A stretch of DNA of 64,000 nucleotides, taken from positions 1 through 64,000 of the forward strand of contig JAURCS010000010.1 in assembly GCA_030828385.1 (NCBI GenBank), given 5' to 3'. The position numbers and the translations under genes were made by a program. Under the pieces are notes generated by a model that was not told the DNA's origin, did not search any database, and saw only the letters and a program-made list of their open reading frames with translations. The first letter of the stretch is position 1. Each line of letters begins with the position of its first letter. This document shows positions 18,158 to 26,266 of the stretch, in pieces. Source of the stretch: Gammaproteobacteria bacterium (lineage in GTDB: Bacteria > Pseudomonadota > Gammaproteobacteria > Pseudomonadales > Pseudohongiellaceae).

Positions 18158-19546
18158 GTGTTACAAATTTACAACACCCTGACACAGCAAAAAGAAAAAT
18201 TTACCCCCATTGAGGCGGGCAAGGTCAAGATGTATGTCTGCGGCATCACTACCTATGATTATTGCCACCTGGGACATGGTCGCATGCTGGTAGTGTTTGA
18301 TGTCATAGTGAGGTTTCTGCGTGCCAGTGGCCTTGATGTGACTTACGTTCGCAATATTACTGATATTGATGACAAGATAATCAATCGTGCCAATGAGCTT
18401 GGGATTGCCTTTGATGAACTGGCCGGTAAATTTATCGACATCATGCACGAAGATGAAAAGGCTCTGAATATATTGCCACCGGATATTGAGCCGCGAGCAA
18501 CCGGCCATATGGGTGAAATTATCCAGATGGTGGAAACTCTCATCGCAAAAGGCATTGCTTACGCGGCTGACAACGGCGATGTTTATTATTCCGTAAAGGA
18601 GTTTCCCGACTATACCAAGCTTAGCCATAGAAACCTCGATGAACTACTGGCAGGCGCCAGGATTGAAGTGGAAACAGCGAAAAAGGATCCCAGGGATTTC
18701 GTCCTGTGGAAAGCTGCCAAGGAAGGGGAGCCGGGGTGGGATTCCCCCTGGGGTTTTGGGCGTCCGGGGTGGCATATTGAATGCTCCGCCATGTCCACCA
18801 AGTGCCTGGGTAATACCTTTGATATTCATGGTGGTGGTAGCGACCTGATCTTTCCCCACCATGAAAATGAAATCGCCCAGTCTGAAGGCGCTACGGGGGA
18901 AGAATTTGCCCGTGTCTGGATACATAATGGTTCCCTGAGAATCGATAATGAAAAAATGTCCAAATCCCTGAATAACTTTTTTACCATCAGGGATGTCCTG
19001 GCGGAATACCCAGCTGAAGTTGTCAGGTTCTTCCTCGTCTCGAGTCATTACAGAAGCGCAATCAACTATTCCCGGGATAACCTCCAGCAGTCCTATAGCG
19101 CCCTGGAGCGGCTCTACAACGCTCTCAAAGGCCTTGATTACCAGACAATGAATGCGAAGCAGGGGACTGATTATGAAACTCGCTTTAATGCTGCCATGGA
19201 AGATGATTTTAATAGCCCTGAAGCTATCAGCGTCCTGTATGAGCTAGCCAGGGATATAAACAGGCTCAAGCAGAGCGGGGATGATGACGCCTTACCCCTG
19301 GCGGCGCTTCTGGTTAAACTTGGCACGATACTGGGGGTATTGCAGCAATTACCGCAGGATTTTCTTCGTGAAGGCAGTGATGATGTTGATGCTGACTATA
19401 TTGATGGGCTCATAGAACAGCGCAATACTGCCAGGGCAGAAAAGAATTGGGCGGTGGCAGATGAAATTCGGGATAAATTAAGCGCCCTTAATGTTATTGT
19501 GGAAGATAAGGACGGTAAGTCCAGCTGGCGTATAGATAGGGATTAA
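18158..19546 (+). CDS. cysS: Cysteinyl-tRNA synthetase
   Basis: Class I aminoacyl-tRNA synthetase charging tRNA-Cys, 462 residues, full length. The zinc and HIGH region is CGITTYDYCHLGHGRM, with the first zinc-binding cysteine at residue 28. The KMSKS loop is EKMSKSLNNF, and the other zinc ligands lie in HIECSAM and HHENEIAQSE. The start is a GTG at 18158, with a weak AGAG upstream; translation from it gives MLQIYNTLTQQKE, which fits the family N-terminus. It follows glnS by 82 bases in the same direction, and a three-tRNA cluster follows it. No irregularity was noted. Confidence 0.98.
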   Translation: MLQIYNTLTQQKEKFTPIEAGKVKMYVCGITTYDYCHLGHGRMLVVFDVIVRFLRASGLDVTYVRNITDIDDKIINRANELGIAFDELAGKFIDIMHEDEKALNILPPDIEPRATGHMGEIIQMVETLIAKGIAYAADNGDVYYSVKEFPDYTKLSHRNLDELLAGARIEVETAKKDPRDFVLWKAAKEGEPGWDSPWGFGRPGWHIECSAMSTKCLGNTFDIHGGGSDLIFPHHENEIAQSEGATGEEFARVWIHNGSLRIDNEKMSKSLNNFFTIRDVLAEYPAEVVRFFLVSSHYRSAINYSRDNLQQSYSALERLYNALKGLDYQTMNAKQGTDYETRFNAAMEDDFNSPEAISVLYELARDINRLKQSGDDDALPLAALLVKLGTILGVLQQLPQDFLREGSDDVDADYIDGLIEQRNTARAEKNWAVADEIRDKLSALNVIVEDKDGKSSWRIDRD

Positions 19547-19626
19547 CCAAGGTATTAATCGCGTATTTTATTGACGCAGTAAGCAAGCATGAGTATCATG
19601 CCGCCTTTTCGCACGGAGCGAGAATC

Positions 19627-19703
19627 CGGGGTATAGCGCAGTCTGGTAGCGCGCCTGCTTTGGGAGCAGGATGTCGGGAGTTCGAATCTCTCTACCCCGA
19701 CCA
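19627..19703 (+). tRNA. tRNA-Pro (anticodon TGG)
   Basis: 77 bases including encoded CCA. The acceptor arms CGGGGTA and TACCCCG pair, the T-arm contains GTTCGAATC, and the anticodon loop TTTGGGA between CCTGC and GCAGG gives TGG, reading proline codons. It is the first of three tRNA genes after cysS. Confidence 0.96.
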
Positions 19704-19755
19704 TTTTTTTTTGCCTGTACTGGGCATTTTCAGTAATGTGTAGTCCCAGATGAGA

Positions 19756-19832
19756 GCGCCCGTAGCTCATTTGGATAGAGCATCGGCCTTCTAAGCCGAG
19801 GGTAGCAGGTTCGAATCCTGCCGGGCGTGCCA
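19756..19832 (+). tRNA. tRNA-Arg (anticodon TCT)
   Basis: 77 bases including CCA. The acceptor arms GCGCCCG and CGGGCGT pair with a G.U first pair, the T-arm is GGTTCGAATCC, and the anticodon loop CTTCTAA between TCGGC and GCCGA gives TCT, reading AGA/AGG arginine codons. Confidence 0.95.
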
Positions 19833-19913
19833 TTTTTTAGTGAATACTGATACCGAGTGGCAATCTGAAGCTAAATCAGTAAACTTGATAAGACTTCAGA
19901 CAAAACGATTAAT

Positions 19914-19990
19914 GGTGGCCGTAGCTCAGCTGGTAGAGCCCCTGACTGTGACTCAGGTTGTCGTGGGTTCGAGCCCCATCGGCCACCCCA
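19914..19990 (+). tRNA. tRNA-His (anticodon GTG)
   Basis: 77 bases with the extra 5' G typical of tRNA-His and an encoded CCA (GGTGGCC pairs with GGCCACC). The anticodon loop CTGTGAC gives GTG. It is followed about 30 bases later by a strong terminator that ends the tRNA transcript. Confidence 0.96.
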
Positions 19991-20014
19991 TTTATCTGGT
20001 ATTAATCCAGTAAC

Positions 20015-20048
20015 AAAAAAAGCCCCGCATTTGCGGGGCTTTTTTTTT
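20015..20048 (+). terminator. Rho-independent terminator of the tRNA cluster
   Basis: AGCCCCGC, loop ATTT, GCGGGGCT, followed by a run of nine to ten T and preceded by seven A. It ends the Pro-Arg-His transcript, and on the other strand the A-run gives a U-tract that could also end transcription from the convergent side, but the gene at 20059 reads into it and would terminate here too. Confidence 0.93.
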
Positions 20049-20058
20049 ATCTTTATTT

Positions 20059-20670
20059 TCATTCCTGCTTTTTCTTCTTCCTACATATGCTACTTGAGGA
20101 AATACCAAGCAGGGACGCTGCTTTAACTTGACTGCCTTGATTCAAAGAGACGGCATGTTCAACAATCATATTTTCTATTGATGATGTCAATGACTTTAAA
20201 GACAAATCGGAATTACCATTGGTTATTGAAAGTTCTGTATTAATTAAGAATTGTTTGATTTCTGTTGATATTTGGTTAAATGATTCTCTTTCCTTTGAGA
20301 AAGGAAGCTTCATTAATAAGACAAAAAGCGATTCTTCCTTTTCTAACTGAAGCAACGCTAATAGGAAATAAGTGATCATTATCGGGAAAATAATTGATGC
20401 ATTAAATTTAACTCCGAACTGCATCAAAGTTAAAGTCATTAAGGCTATTACCAGAAAAGGTGTAATTGCAACAAGCAAAACCATTGACCGCCGAGCATTG
20501 GTTTTGATTTTATTTTTGGTGCCTTTGAGTAATAGGGCTAATGATAAAACAATCGTTGATATTAGATAAATTTGAACTAACCAGTAAAATTGGCCTGCTT
20601 CTCTGGTATATGAATAAGAAATAAATTCAAAACCTGAAATCAAAAAGTTGGTATTTAGTACTAAAAACAC
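20059..20670 (-). CDS. Membrane protein with C-terminal Fis-type helix-turn-helix, probably 5'-truncated
   Basis: 203 residues from a GTG at 20670. The N-terminal half has about four hydrophobic segments resembling the later part of the 7TM region found at the N-terminus of some histidine kinases (Gly...YWLVQIYLIS, then charged NARRS, then LVAITPFLVIALMTL). A polar linker follows, and the last 35 residues look like a Fis-type HTH (NQGSQVKAASLLGISSSSICR, cf. the KAAxLLGISRxTLxRK pattern). Reading upstream, the frame stays open for about 35 codons with no ATG and then meets a stop, so the first membrane helices seem missing. The gene is noticeably AT-rich compared with its neighbours. It may be the remnant of an acquired membrane-bound regulator. 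No partner gene is adjacent. Confidence 0.55.
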   Translation of the reverse strand: MFLVLNTNFLISGFEFISYSYTREAGQFYWLVQIYLISTIVLSLALLLKGTKNKIKTNARRSMVLLVAITPFLVIALMTLTLMQFGVKFNASIIFPIMITYFLLALLQLEKEESLFVLLMKLPFSKERESFNQISTEIKQFLINTELSITNGNSDLSLKSLTSSIENMIVEHAVSLNQGSQVKAASLLGISSSSICRKKKKQE

Positions 20671-20892
20671 TAAAAAGGCACAAGTTATCGATATTACCTT
20701 TATAACAAGATTATTGTTTACCTTATCAAAGCCGGAAATTTTCAGTGCTTGAAAGAATATGCCTGATTATCAGGTCTACCGCAGATTCTCTGGGAATTAG
20801 CCGTTTTGTTGGGCATGTCCATGCCAGTAAGGGCACCTTAAAACCTCAGGGTTTAAAGGCTCTGTAAAGGGATTTATAGGAGTTTAAAGGCA

Positions 20893-21090
20893 ATGAACAA
20901 TCACACACCAGCAGTAAAGGTCACCTTGGAAATTAATCAGGAGACTAACCTGGAAGAGCTGATGGCGCATCTGTGTCTGATGCAAAGAAATATGCCGTCA
21001 GACGCTATTGTATCCGATGATGCCTTGTCCGATTTTTCAATACACGAAGGGGAACTGGAGCCGATTAATTCAAAATTTGATGGTTTATAG
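20893..21090 (+). CDS. Small hypothetical protein
   Basis: 65 residues, acidic, with no signal peptide or membrane segment. TATAGGAG lies about 10 bases upstream of ATG 20893, and AAAGG even closer, which supports translation. The sequence (EINQETNLEELMAHLCLMQRNMPSDAIVSDDAL) has a short amphipathic helix and no recognisable domain. It stands alone between the AT-rich HTH remnant and the convergent dUTPase gene. It may be real, but the only support is the ribosome-binding site and codon pattern; I do not know a family for it. Confidence 0.45.
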   Translation: MNNHTPAVKVTLEINQETNLEELMAHLCLMQRNMPSDAIVSDDALSDFSIHEGELEPINSKFDGL

Positions 21091-21201
21091 ACTTTTTTGC
21101 TTTCATAACCGCCATTCCTGTAACTTTCCTCTTAAGCCGTAACTCTTTTTATTTGCTCGTAAGCCGAATTAACCCGGAAATTTTGTCCTGGAACCGGCTT
21201 A

Positions 21202-21858
21202 TCAGGTGGTTCCCTGATATCTATCCTTCAGGGATTCATATAGTAAAGGTTTGAAGTCTTCATGCTCTGAGTCAAGATCGGACATTACTTCGACGAGATG
21301 CTCGTTATCTTCGCGTCCATGCCAGGTTTTGGTGTAGGTGCCTTCCTTGTAGCCATGATCCTGGCGGAAAAAGTTCAGTACATTTTTCCCTACATATTGG
21401 CAAAACAGATCATTCCAGTCCATTTTGCAGTCTGCCAGCAAGGCTTCGAACAGAACCACGCTTATTCTGCCTGCCGCAGCCAGTCCAATACACAGTTCAA
21501 GCTTTTGTAAGGTATCCAACTCATTGATAATTATTGTGTTATTGTCAAAATGAAGGGTGTTGTTCTCTGCCATCAGCGTAAGCAGGGCTGCCCGTGATTT
21601 TTCCTGATCTCCGGAGTGCTCAAGAAGCAGATGGGAAAGGGTGAAGTGCCAGATATCTACCAATTCCATCTGCAGCTGTTCGAGGTCGCACTCCTGCTTT
21701 TTCCACCATTTCCAGCCATGATGCTCAATGGCTTCAGCGCCTTCCACTACAACAGCCCTCAGATAGGGATAGGCAGCTTCAACCCATTGTGGATTGACCC
21801 TGGCATTCATGTTTGCCTGCAGCTCAAGCATTATCTGGGCCTGGGATTCTTTCAGCAT
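21202..21858 (-). CDS. dUTP diphosphatase, dimeric all-alpha type (dUTPase_2)
   Basis: Predicted to hydrolyse dUTP to dUMP, keeping uracil out of DNA. It belongs to the all-alpha NTP pyrophosphatase group and not to the trimeric Dut family. Metal-binding patterns are VVEGAEAIEHHGWKWWK near residue 37 and LQMELVDIWHFTLSH near residue 62, matching the ExxE...ExxD arrangement, and DWNDLFCQYVGKNVLNFFRQDHGYKEGTY further on. The length of 218 residues fits the group. AGGAATACC lies upstream of ATG 21858. This type is scattered among gammaproteobacteria, often as an alternative to Dut. The assignment to the superfamily is firm; the substrate is inferred from the family. Confidence 0.82.
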   Translation of the reverse strand: MLKESQAQIMLELQANMNARVNPQWVEAAYPYLRAVVVEGAEAIEHHGWKWWKKQECDLEQLQMELVDIWHFTLSHLLLEHSGDQEKSRAALLTLMAENNTLHFDNNTIIINELDTLQKLELCIGLAAAGRISVVLFEALLADCKMDWNDLFCQYVGKNVLNFFRQDHGYKEGTYTKTWHGREDNEHLVEVMSDLDSEHEDFKPLLYESLKDRYQGTT

Positions 21859-21934
21859 CTTAGGTATTCCTGTATAAAATTTACACGTTGGCTAAAAACT
21901 CTTTGGTGGGTTGCGGTGTTTTTAGCGCAGCCAA

Positions 21935-22531
21935 TTAAAAAATATTGTTAATACTATCGTGACGCTCGGGTTCACCCCAGTGTTGTACCAGTAATTTACG
22001 GTCTGTTTTGGTTAAAAGCTCCAGATTGCGGTAACCAAGCGTGTTCCAGACAGCGCGGGGGGCTTCCAGTCGGTCGGTAAGTGATTCAATATCGGCAAGG
22101 GTTTTATCGGCTTTGTTACTTACGCTGACCAGATCGCCAAGCACTGCTGTCCGGTATAAATCCTTGAGAGACTCTTCTGATTGCGCTGGCTCCTGTTTGA
22201 GTCGTGCCCTCAAGGTAATGAGGCTCTGACGAAATGCCAGCATTTTGGGGTACTGCCTCTTACTGAGGGCCAAGGCTTCCTTGAACGAGCCGGAATCTCT
22301 TAATGCTTTTATCTCATCAGACCACGAGGGCTTTCTTGAGGGCACCTGTCCGATTTCGGCAATGACATTGATTTCATGCCTGCGATCAACACGGGTGTCA
22401 ATATCCAAAGGGCTTAAGGGATTGCTGGATTCGGCAATTTCGAGAGATTTACGTATTTGATACTGATGCAGGCACCAGATGATTATGGCAGTTAAAGCAA
22501 GAGAAGAGAGTATTAGCAAAAAGGTTGTCAT
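21935..22531 (-). CDS. Membrane-anchored hypothetical protein
   Basis: 198 residues with one N-terminal transmembrane segment (about residues 3-22) and a soluble, mostly helical, charged remainder. No catalytic motif or domain was recognised. A proline and charge-rich linker (SSNPLSPLDID, then RVDRRHEINVIAEIG) is followed by two helices with ALALSKRQYPKMLAFRQSLI and long polar helices. It lies 76 bases upstream of the dUTPase gene on the same strand, so the two may share a transcript. A role cannot be proposed from the sequence. Confidence 0.6.
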   Translation of the reverse strand: MTTFLLILSSLALTAIIIWCLHQYQIRKSLEIAESSNPLSPLDIDTRVDRRHEINVIAEIGQVPSRKPSWSDEIKALRDSGSFKEALALSKRQYPKMLAFRQSLITLRARLKQEPAQSEESLKDLYRTAVLGDLVSVSNKADKTLADIESLTDRLEAPRAVWNTLGYRNLELLTKTDRKLLVQHWGEPERHDSINNIF

Positions 22532-22696
22532 ACCGGAATTATCTGGATAAACATTTCTCTAATTCTAGCAAGGCGGACTGTTAGGGTCGAGAAAGCAAAA
22601 TTTTATTATTGTTTACATTAATCTGAAACCTGGACTACATTGAGTAGAGACACAGGGACATGTCAGCTTCCGGAAGCTTTTTAATGCAATAATTTA

Positions 22697-22744
22697 ATTC
22701 AATAATTCAATAATTCAATAATTCAATAATTCAATAATTCAATA
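22697..22744. repeat. Six tandem copies of the 8-bp unit ATTCAATA
   Basis: Perfect head-to-tail copies of ATTCAATA, preceded by a degenerate partial copy. They lie in the 329-base gap (22532-22860) that separates the divergent hypothetical gene from the ABC transporter, about 75 bases upstream of the candidate -10 box. Such units can gain or lose copies by replication slippage and can change promoter spacing; an 8-bp step is not a whole helical turn. Apart from this repeat and the promoter candidate, nothing else is seen in that gap. Confidence 0.9.
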
Positions 22745-22817
22745 ACTGTAACTGCTCACCCTGTGTTTGGTACCGCAACTATTGTAAAACAAGTAGGGCT
22801 AGCCTGGCATTTTTTTG

Positions 22818-22823
22818 TATAAT
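22818..22823 (+). promoter_or_regulatory. Candidate -10 element for the ABC transporter operon
   Basis: A perfect TATAAT lies 38 bases before the ATG at 22861. The -35 region at the usual 17-base spacing (AGGGCT) is poor, so an activator or weak promoter is implied. It also argues against starting the ATPase gene at the ATG that overlaps this element (22822). Confidence 0.5.
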
Positions 22824-22860
22824 GGCGCGCTTAGTTCACCAATTCTGCCGTAGTTTCAGC

Positions 22861-23787
22861 ATGACACCTGCAATATCGATTAAAGATCTCTACAAAACCT
22901 ATGATAATGGCTTCGAAGCACTCAAGGGAATTAGCCTTGACGTTGCCGAAGGCGATTTTTTTGCCCTGCTTGGCGCCAATGGCGCCGGAAAATCAACAAC
23001 CATTGGAGTATTGTCGACTCTGGTCAGGAAAACCTCGGGTTCTGTGCAGGTTTTTGGCAAAAATGTAGATACCAACAGTTATGAAACCAAACTTGATCTG
23101 GGGGTAGTTCCCCAGGAAGTAAACTTCAACCATTTCGAGAAAGTATTCGATATTGTTGTTACCCAGGGTGGCTATTACGGCCTGCCAGTCAAATTAGCCA
23201 AGGAAAGAGCAGAGAAGTACCTAAGGCAGCTTGGCCTGTGGGACAAGCATGACCAGCAGGCACGTAATCTGTCGGGCGGGATGAAGCGTCGACTGCTGAT
23301 TGCCCGGGCGCTTGTTCATGAGCCAAGGTTATTGTTACTGGATGAGCCTACCGCGGGGGTGGACATTGAGCTCAGGCGATCCACCTGGGAGTTTTTACAG
23401 GAAATAAACCGGGGAGGTACCACAATTATCCTCACCACCCATTATCTGGAAGAAGCAGAAACACTGTGCCGCAATATCGCCATGATCGATGCCGGGGTGA
23501 TTGTTGAAAATACCAGCATGAAGTCCTTGCTTAGAAAACTGCATCAGGAATATTTTCTACTGGATTTGCGTGAAGAATTATCTGAGGCCCCGGTATTGGA
23601 CGGATATAACTGTGAATTAAAAGATCCGGCAATTCTGGAAGTTGCTCTGGAAAGTAATCAGGATCTTAATGATGTGTTTGCCAAGCTCCAGGCATTGAAT
23701 ATCCAGGTGAAAAGCATGCGTAATAAATCCAACCGTCTGGAGCAACTTTTTGTTTCACTACTGCAGAAACCGGAGCAAGTTGCCTGA
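22861..23787 (+). CDS. ABC transporter ATP-binding protein (YadG-like)
   Basis: ATPase subunit of an ABC-2 type exporter, 308 residues. Walker A is GANGAGKST, the signature is NLSGGMKRRLL, and Walker B is LLLLDEPTAG, followed by the switch histidine in LTTHYLEEAE. A C-terminal extension of about 90 residues is typical of the YadG/CcmA-like exporters. Start set at ATG 22861 (MTPAISIKDLYKTYD), because an ATG 39 bases upstream would overlap a TATAAT box. The stop codon overlaps the next gene's ATG (TGATG), so the two subunits are coupled. The cargo is unknown. Confidence 0.93.
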   Translation: MTPAISIKDLYKTYDNGFEALKGISLDVAEGDFFALLGANGAGKSTTIGVLSTLVRKTSGSVQVFGKNVDTNSYETKLDLGVVPQEVNFNHFEKVFDIVVTQGGYYGLPVKLAKERAEKYLRQLGLWDKHDQQARNLSGGMKRRLLIARALVHEPRLLLLDEPTAGVDIELRRSTWEFLQEINRGGTTIILTTHYLEEAETLCRNIAMIDAGVIVENTSMKSLLRKLHQEYFLLDLREELSEAPVLDGYNCELKDPAILEVALESNQDLNDVFAKLQALNIQVKSMRNKSNRLEQLFVSLLQKPEQVA

Positions 23788-24569
23788 TGCATTCACTACC
23801 ACTGAATTATAAACTTACTGCTTTCAAGACCATCGTCTGGAAAGAAGTCAGGCGCTTTTTGCGAATCTGGGTTCAGACCCTGGTGCCGCCAGTCATCACC
23901 ATTTCCTTGTATTTTGTTATTTTTGGCAATCTCATTGGCAGCCGTATTGGTGAAATGGGCGGCGTGAGTTATATGCAATTTGTAGTGCCCGGATTGATCA
24001 TGATGTCGATTGTGACCAACTCCTATGCCAATGTGGTGTCTTCGTTTTTTAGTCAGAAATACCAGCGTAGCATTGAAGAATTACTGGTCTCTCCAGTTCC
24101 CAATTATGTCATCCTGGCAGGCTTTGTCATCGGTGGTGTTTCAAGAGGGCTGGCAATCGGGGTGATTGCAACAATCATGTCATTGTTTTTCAGCGGCCTG
24201 CACATGCACAATATCGTTATTACCCTGCTGGTAGTGCTTATGTCTTCCATCGTTTTTTCTCTGGGCGGTTTTATCAATGCCATCTATGCGAATAAATTTG
24301 ATGATATTACTATCATTCCCACCTTTGTATTAACGCCTCTGATCTATTTGGGGGGCGTGTTTTACTCAGTAGATTTACTGCCCGATTTCTGGCGTCTGAT
24401 TTCACAGATCAATCCAATTTTCTACATGGTTAATGCTTTCAGATATGGCATCCTCGGAGTGTCTGATGTTAACGTGGTTTTTGCTTTCATGATGCTGGTG
24501 CTGTTTACCGTAACGCTTTTCGTTTTTGCCCTGTTTTTACTGCGCAGGGGTAAAGGCTTAAGGCACTGA
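23787..24569 (+). CDS. ABC-2 type transporter permease (YadH-like)
   Basis: Inner-membrane permease of 260 residues with six predicted helices and the ABC-2 fold. FRRFLRIWVQTLVPP-like basic residues precede helix 1 (VRRFLRIWVQTLVPP), and PxxFLGGVFYSVDLLPDFW-like text (LGGVFYSVDLLP) marks the conserved late loop, followed by NPIFYMVNAFRYG. It overlaps the ATPase gene by one base and surely forms the exporter with it. YadGH-type exporters have no firmly established substrate, so function stays open. Its stop is 18 bases before queF, suggesting that queF may be read from the same transcript. Confidence 0.93.
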   Translation: MHSLPLNYKLTAFKTIVWKEVRRFLRIWVQTLVPPVITISLYFVIFGNLIGSRIGEMGGVSYMQFVVPGLIMMSIVTNSYANVVSSFFSQKYQRSIEELLVSPVPNYVILAGFVIGGVSRGLAIGVIATIMSLFFSGLHMHNIVITLLVVLMSSIVFSLGGFINAIYANKFDDITIIPTFVLTPLIYLGGVFYSVDLLPDFWRLISQINPIFYMVNAFRYGILGVSDVNVVFAFMMLVLFTVTLFVFALFLLRRGKGLRH

Positions 24570-24587
24570 CAGGTTAAAGATCATCTG

Positions 24588-25415
24588 ATGACTGACAATC
24601 CCCTGGGCAAGCCAACTGTCTATCCACAGCATTATCAACCCGAGCTTCTGGTTAGTATTCCACGACAGGAAAACAGAACTGCGCTTGGTGTGGCGGATGA
24701 CAAGCTCCCTTTTCGGGGAGCTGATATCTGGAATGCCTATGAGATATCCTGCCTGAACCATAAGGGCAAACCCCAGATATTTATTGGGCGTTTTATTTTC
24801 GCTATTACCTCCCCAAACCTTGTGGAATCAAAATCTCTCAAGCTGTATTTAAATTCGCTCAATCAAAGCAGATTTGACTCCCTCAGCCAGCTGGCAGAAA
24901 CCATTCACAGTGATCTTTGCGGCGCGTCAGGCAGCAACGTTGAGGTATCTCTACAGTTGCCCTCAGACATAATCATGCCGGATTTGCCCGCAGGAGTTTG
25001 CCTGGATGAATTGGATATTTCGGCAGATGAATTTGAGGCAAACAAGGCGCTACTGATGGTGACAGATGACAGTCTGTTTGAAGAAGTGACTGATGAGGTG
25101 CTTTTTAGCAATCTGTTTCGCTCAAACTGCCCAATTACCAACCAGCCAGATTGGGCAACGGTAACCATCTGCTACCAGGGTAGAAAAATTCCCCACGAGG
25201 CCTTACTGAAATACCTGGTTTCCTATCGTCAGCACAATGATTATCATGAAAACTGTGTTGAACGAATATTTTGTGATCTGATGGAAATATATAGCCCACA
25301 GTCACTTACCGTAGAAGCAAACTTTTTACGTCGGGGTGGACTGGATATCAATCCGGTGAGGACGACAGAAACAGGATTGAACTATCAGGCTTTTCCTCGC
25401 TACACACGGCAGTAA
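24588..25415 (+). CDS. queF: NADPH-dependent 7-cyano-7-deazaguanine reductase
   Basis: Reduces preQ0 to preQ1 in queuosine tRNA modification. At 275 residues it is the longer bimodular type II QueF, as in E. coli. The catalytic cysteine is in the RSNCPITNQPDW motif near residue 180, and the substrate/NADPH motif appears as SYRQHNDYHENCVERI. The QueF-specific Glu occurs in the YHE segment. It lies downstream of the ABC exporter on the same strand, and no other queuosine genes are in the window. The start ATG has no strong ribosome-binding site but yields the expected N-terminus (NPLGKPTVYPQHYQPELL). Confidence 0.97.
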   Translation: MTDNPLGKPTVYPQHYQPELLVSIPRQENRTALGVADDKLPFRGADIWNAYEISCLNHKGKPQIFIGRFIFAITSPNLVESKSLKLYLNSLNQSRFDSLSQLAETIHSDLCGASGSNVEVSLQLPSDIIMPDLPAGVCLDELDISADEFEANKALLMVTDDSLFEEVTDEVLFSNLFRSNCPITNQPDWATVTICYQGRKIPHEALLKYLVSYRQHNDYHENCVERIFCDLMEIYSPQSLTVEANFLRRGGLDINPVRTTETGLNYQAFPRYTRQ

Positions 25416-25454
25416 ATTTCGGATTAACCTTTGAGACAACGGACAGGAACTATT

Positions 25455-26000
25455 TTGGACGCGCTAGAGGCATTGCAAAACAGAACAGCATCTCCACGCC
25501 TGGTTGAGCCGGCACCTTCCAGGCAGGAACTACAGGAGATTTTGAAAGCAGGGCTGCGTGCACCTGATCACGGGATGTTAAGACCCTGGCATTTTCTTTT
25601 GATAAGTGGGGAAGGGCGTGAAAAACTGGGGCAGGTATTCGCTGACAACCTGGAGCCAGAAAATGATCAGGAAAAAGATAAAATGCTCAATTCGCCCCTG
25701 CGTGCACCTTTGATCATAGTCGCTGCAACTCAATTCAAGGATCATCCCAAGGTCCCGAAAGTAGAGCAGGTTTGCGCAACAGCGGCGGCAGTTCAGAATA
25801 TGTCTGTGGCGATCCATGCGCTAGGGTATTCATCGATCTGGCGCACAGGCAAGGCAGCTTTTAATTCCGGGGTCAAAGAAGCCCTGGGTTTTAAAGCAAC
25901 AGATGAGATTGTTGGTTATCTGTATGTTGGTACCCCGACCCTGGCAAACAGGCCGGTGCCTGAAAACAATATTGATGACTATGTAAGCAGCTGGGGTTAG
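25455..26000 (+). CDS. Nitroreductase family protein (YdjA-like)
   Basis: Small FMN-dependent NAD(P)H oxidoreductase of 181 residues, which reduces nitro compounds or quinones in the cytoplasm. The start is a TTG at 25455, chosen because it gives MDALEALQNRTASPRLVEPAP, very like the start of E. coli YdjA, and AGGA lies about 6 bases upstream; an in-frame TTG at 25431 would add eight residues. Flavin-binding regions RASPRLVEPAP and APDHGMLRPWHFLL are visible, and the C-terminal GYLYVGTP is typical. The physiological substrate is unknown. It follows queF by 39 bases and precedes a tRNA-Ser gene. Confidence 0.88.
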   Translation: MDALEALQNRTASPRLVEPAPSRQELQEILKAGLRAPDHGMLRPWHFLLISGEGREKLGQVFADNLEPENDQEKDKMLNSPLRAPLIIVAATQFKDHPKVPKVEQVCATAAAVQNMSVAIHALGYSSIWRTGKAAFNSGVKEALGFKATDEIVGYLYVGTPTLANRPVPENNIDDYVSSWG

Positions 26001-26095
26001 CGCTATTTCTTAATTGATTCTTGAGTTTAAGAGGCGCTTCCTATAGAGTGCCTCCCTTTCAAATTTCAGACATTTGAGAATTTCATAAAGACTTT

Positions 26096-26185
26096 GGTGA
26101 GGTGTCCGAGAGGCCGATGGAGCACGCTTGGAAAGCGTGTAACGGGTTAAACCGTTCGAGGGTTCGAATCCCTCCCTCACCGCCA
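26096..26185 (+). tRNA. tRNA-Ser (anticodon GGA)
   Basis: 90 bases with a long variable arm (CGTGTAACGGGTTAAACCG region), as expected for serine, and encoded CCA. The acceptor arms GGTGAGG and CCTCACC pair, and the loop TTGGAAA between CACGC and GCGTG gives GGA, reading TCC/TCT codons. Confidence 0.96.
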
Positions 26186-26190
26186 AATAA

Positions 26191-26216
26191 AAAACCCGGC
26201 TATTGCCGGGTTTTTT
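26191..26216 (+). terminator. Rho-independent terminator after tRNA-Ser
   Basis: CCCGGC, loop TATT, GCCGGG, then six T; an A-run precedes it. It ends the tRNA-Ser transcript and can also end transcription from the reverse-strand DUF6152 gene. Confidence 0.93.
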
Positions 26217-26266
26217 GTTATTACCCCAGGGTAATTTTATTCAGGCAATAAAAGGGAAACTCTTTT

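Noticed and set aside
19914-20670. Integrated element with an attachment site at tRNA-His
   Set aside because: I searched by eye for a second copy of the tRNA 3' end downstream and for an integrase gene, and found neither.
22822-22860. ABC ATPase start at 22822
   Set aside because: This ATG overlaps a TATAAT box, adds 13 unusual residues and has no ribosome-binding site; ATG 22861 fits the family.
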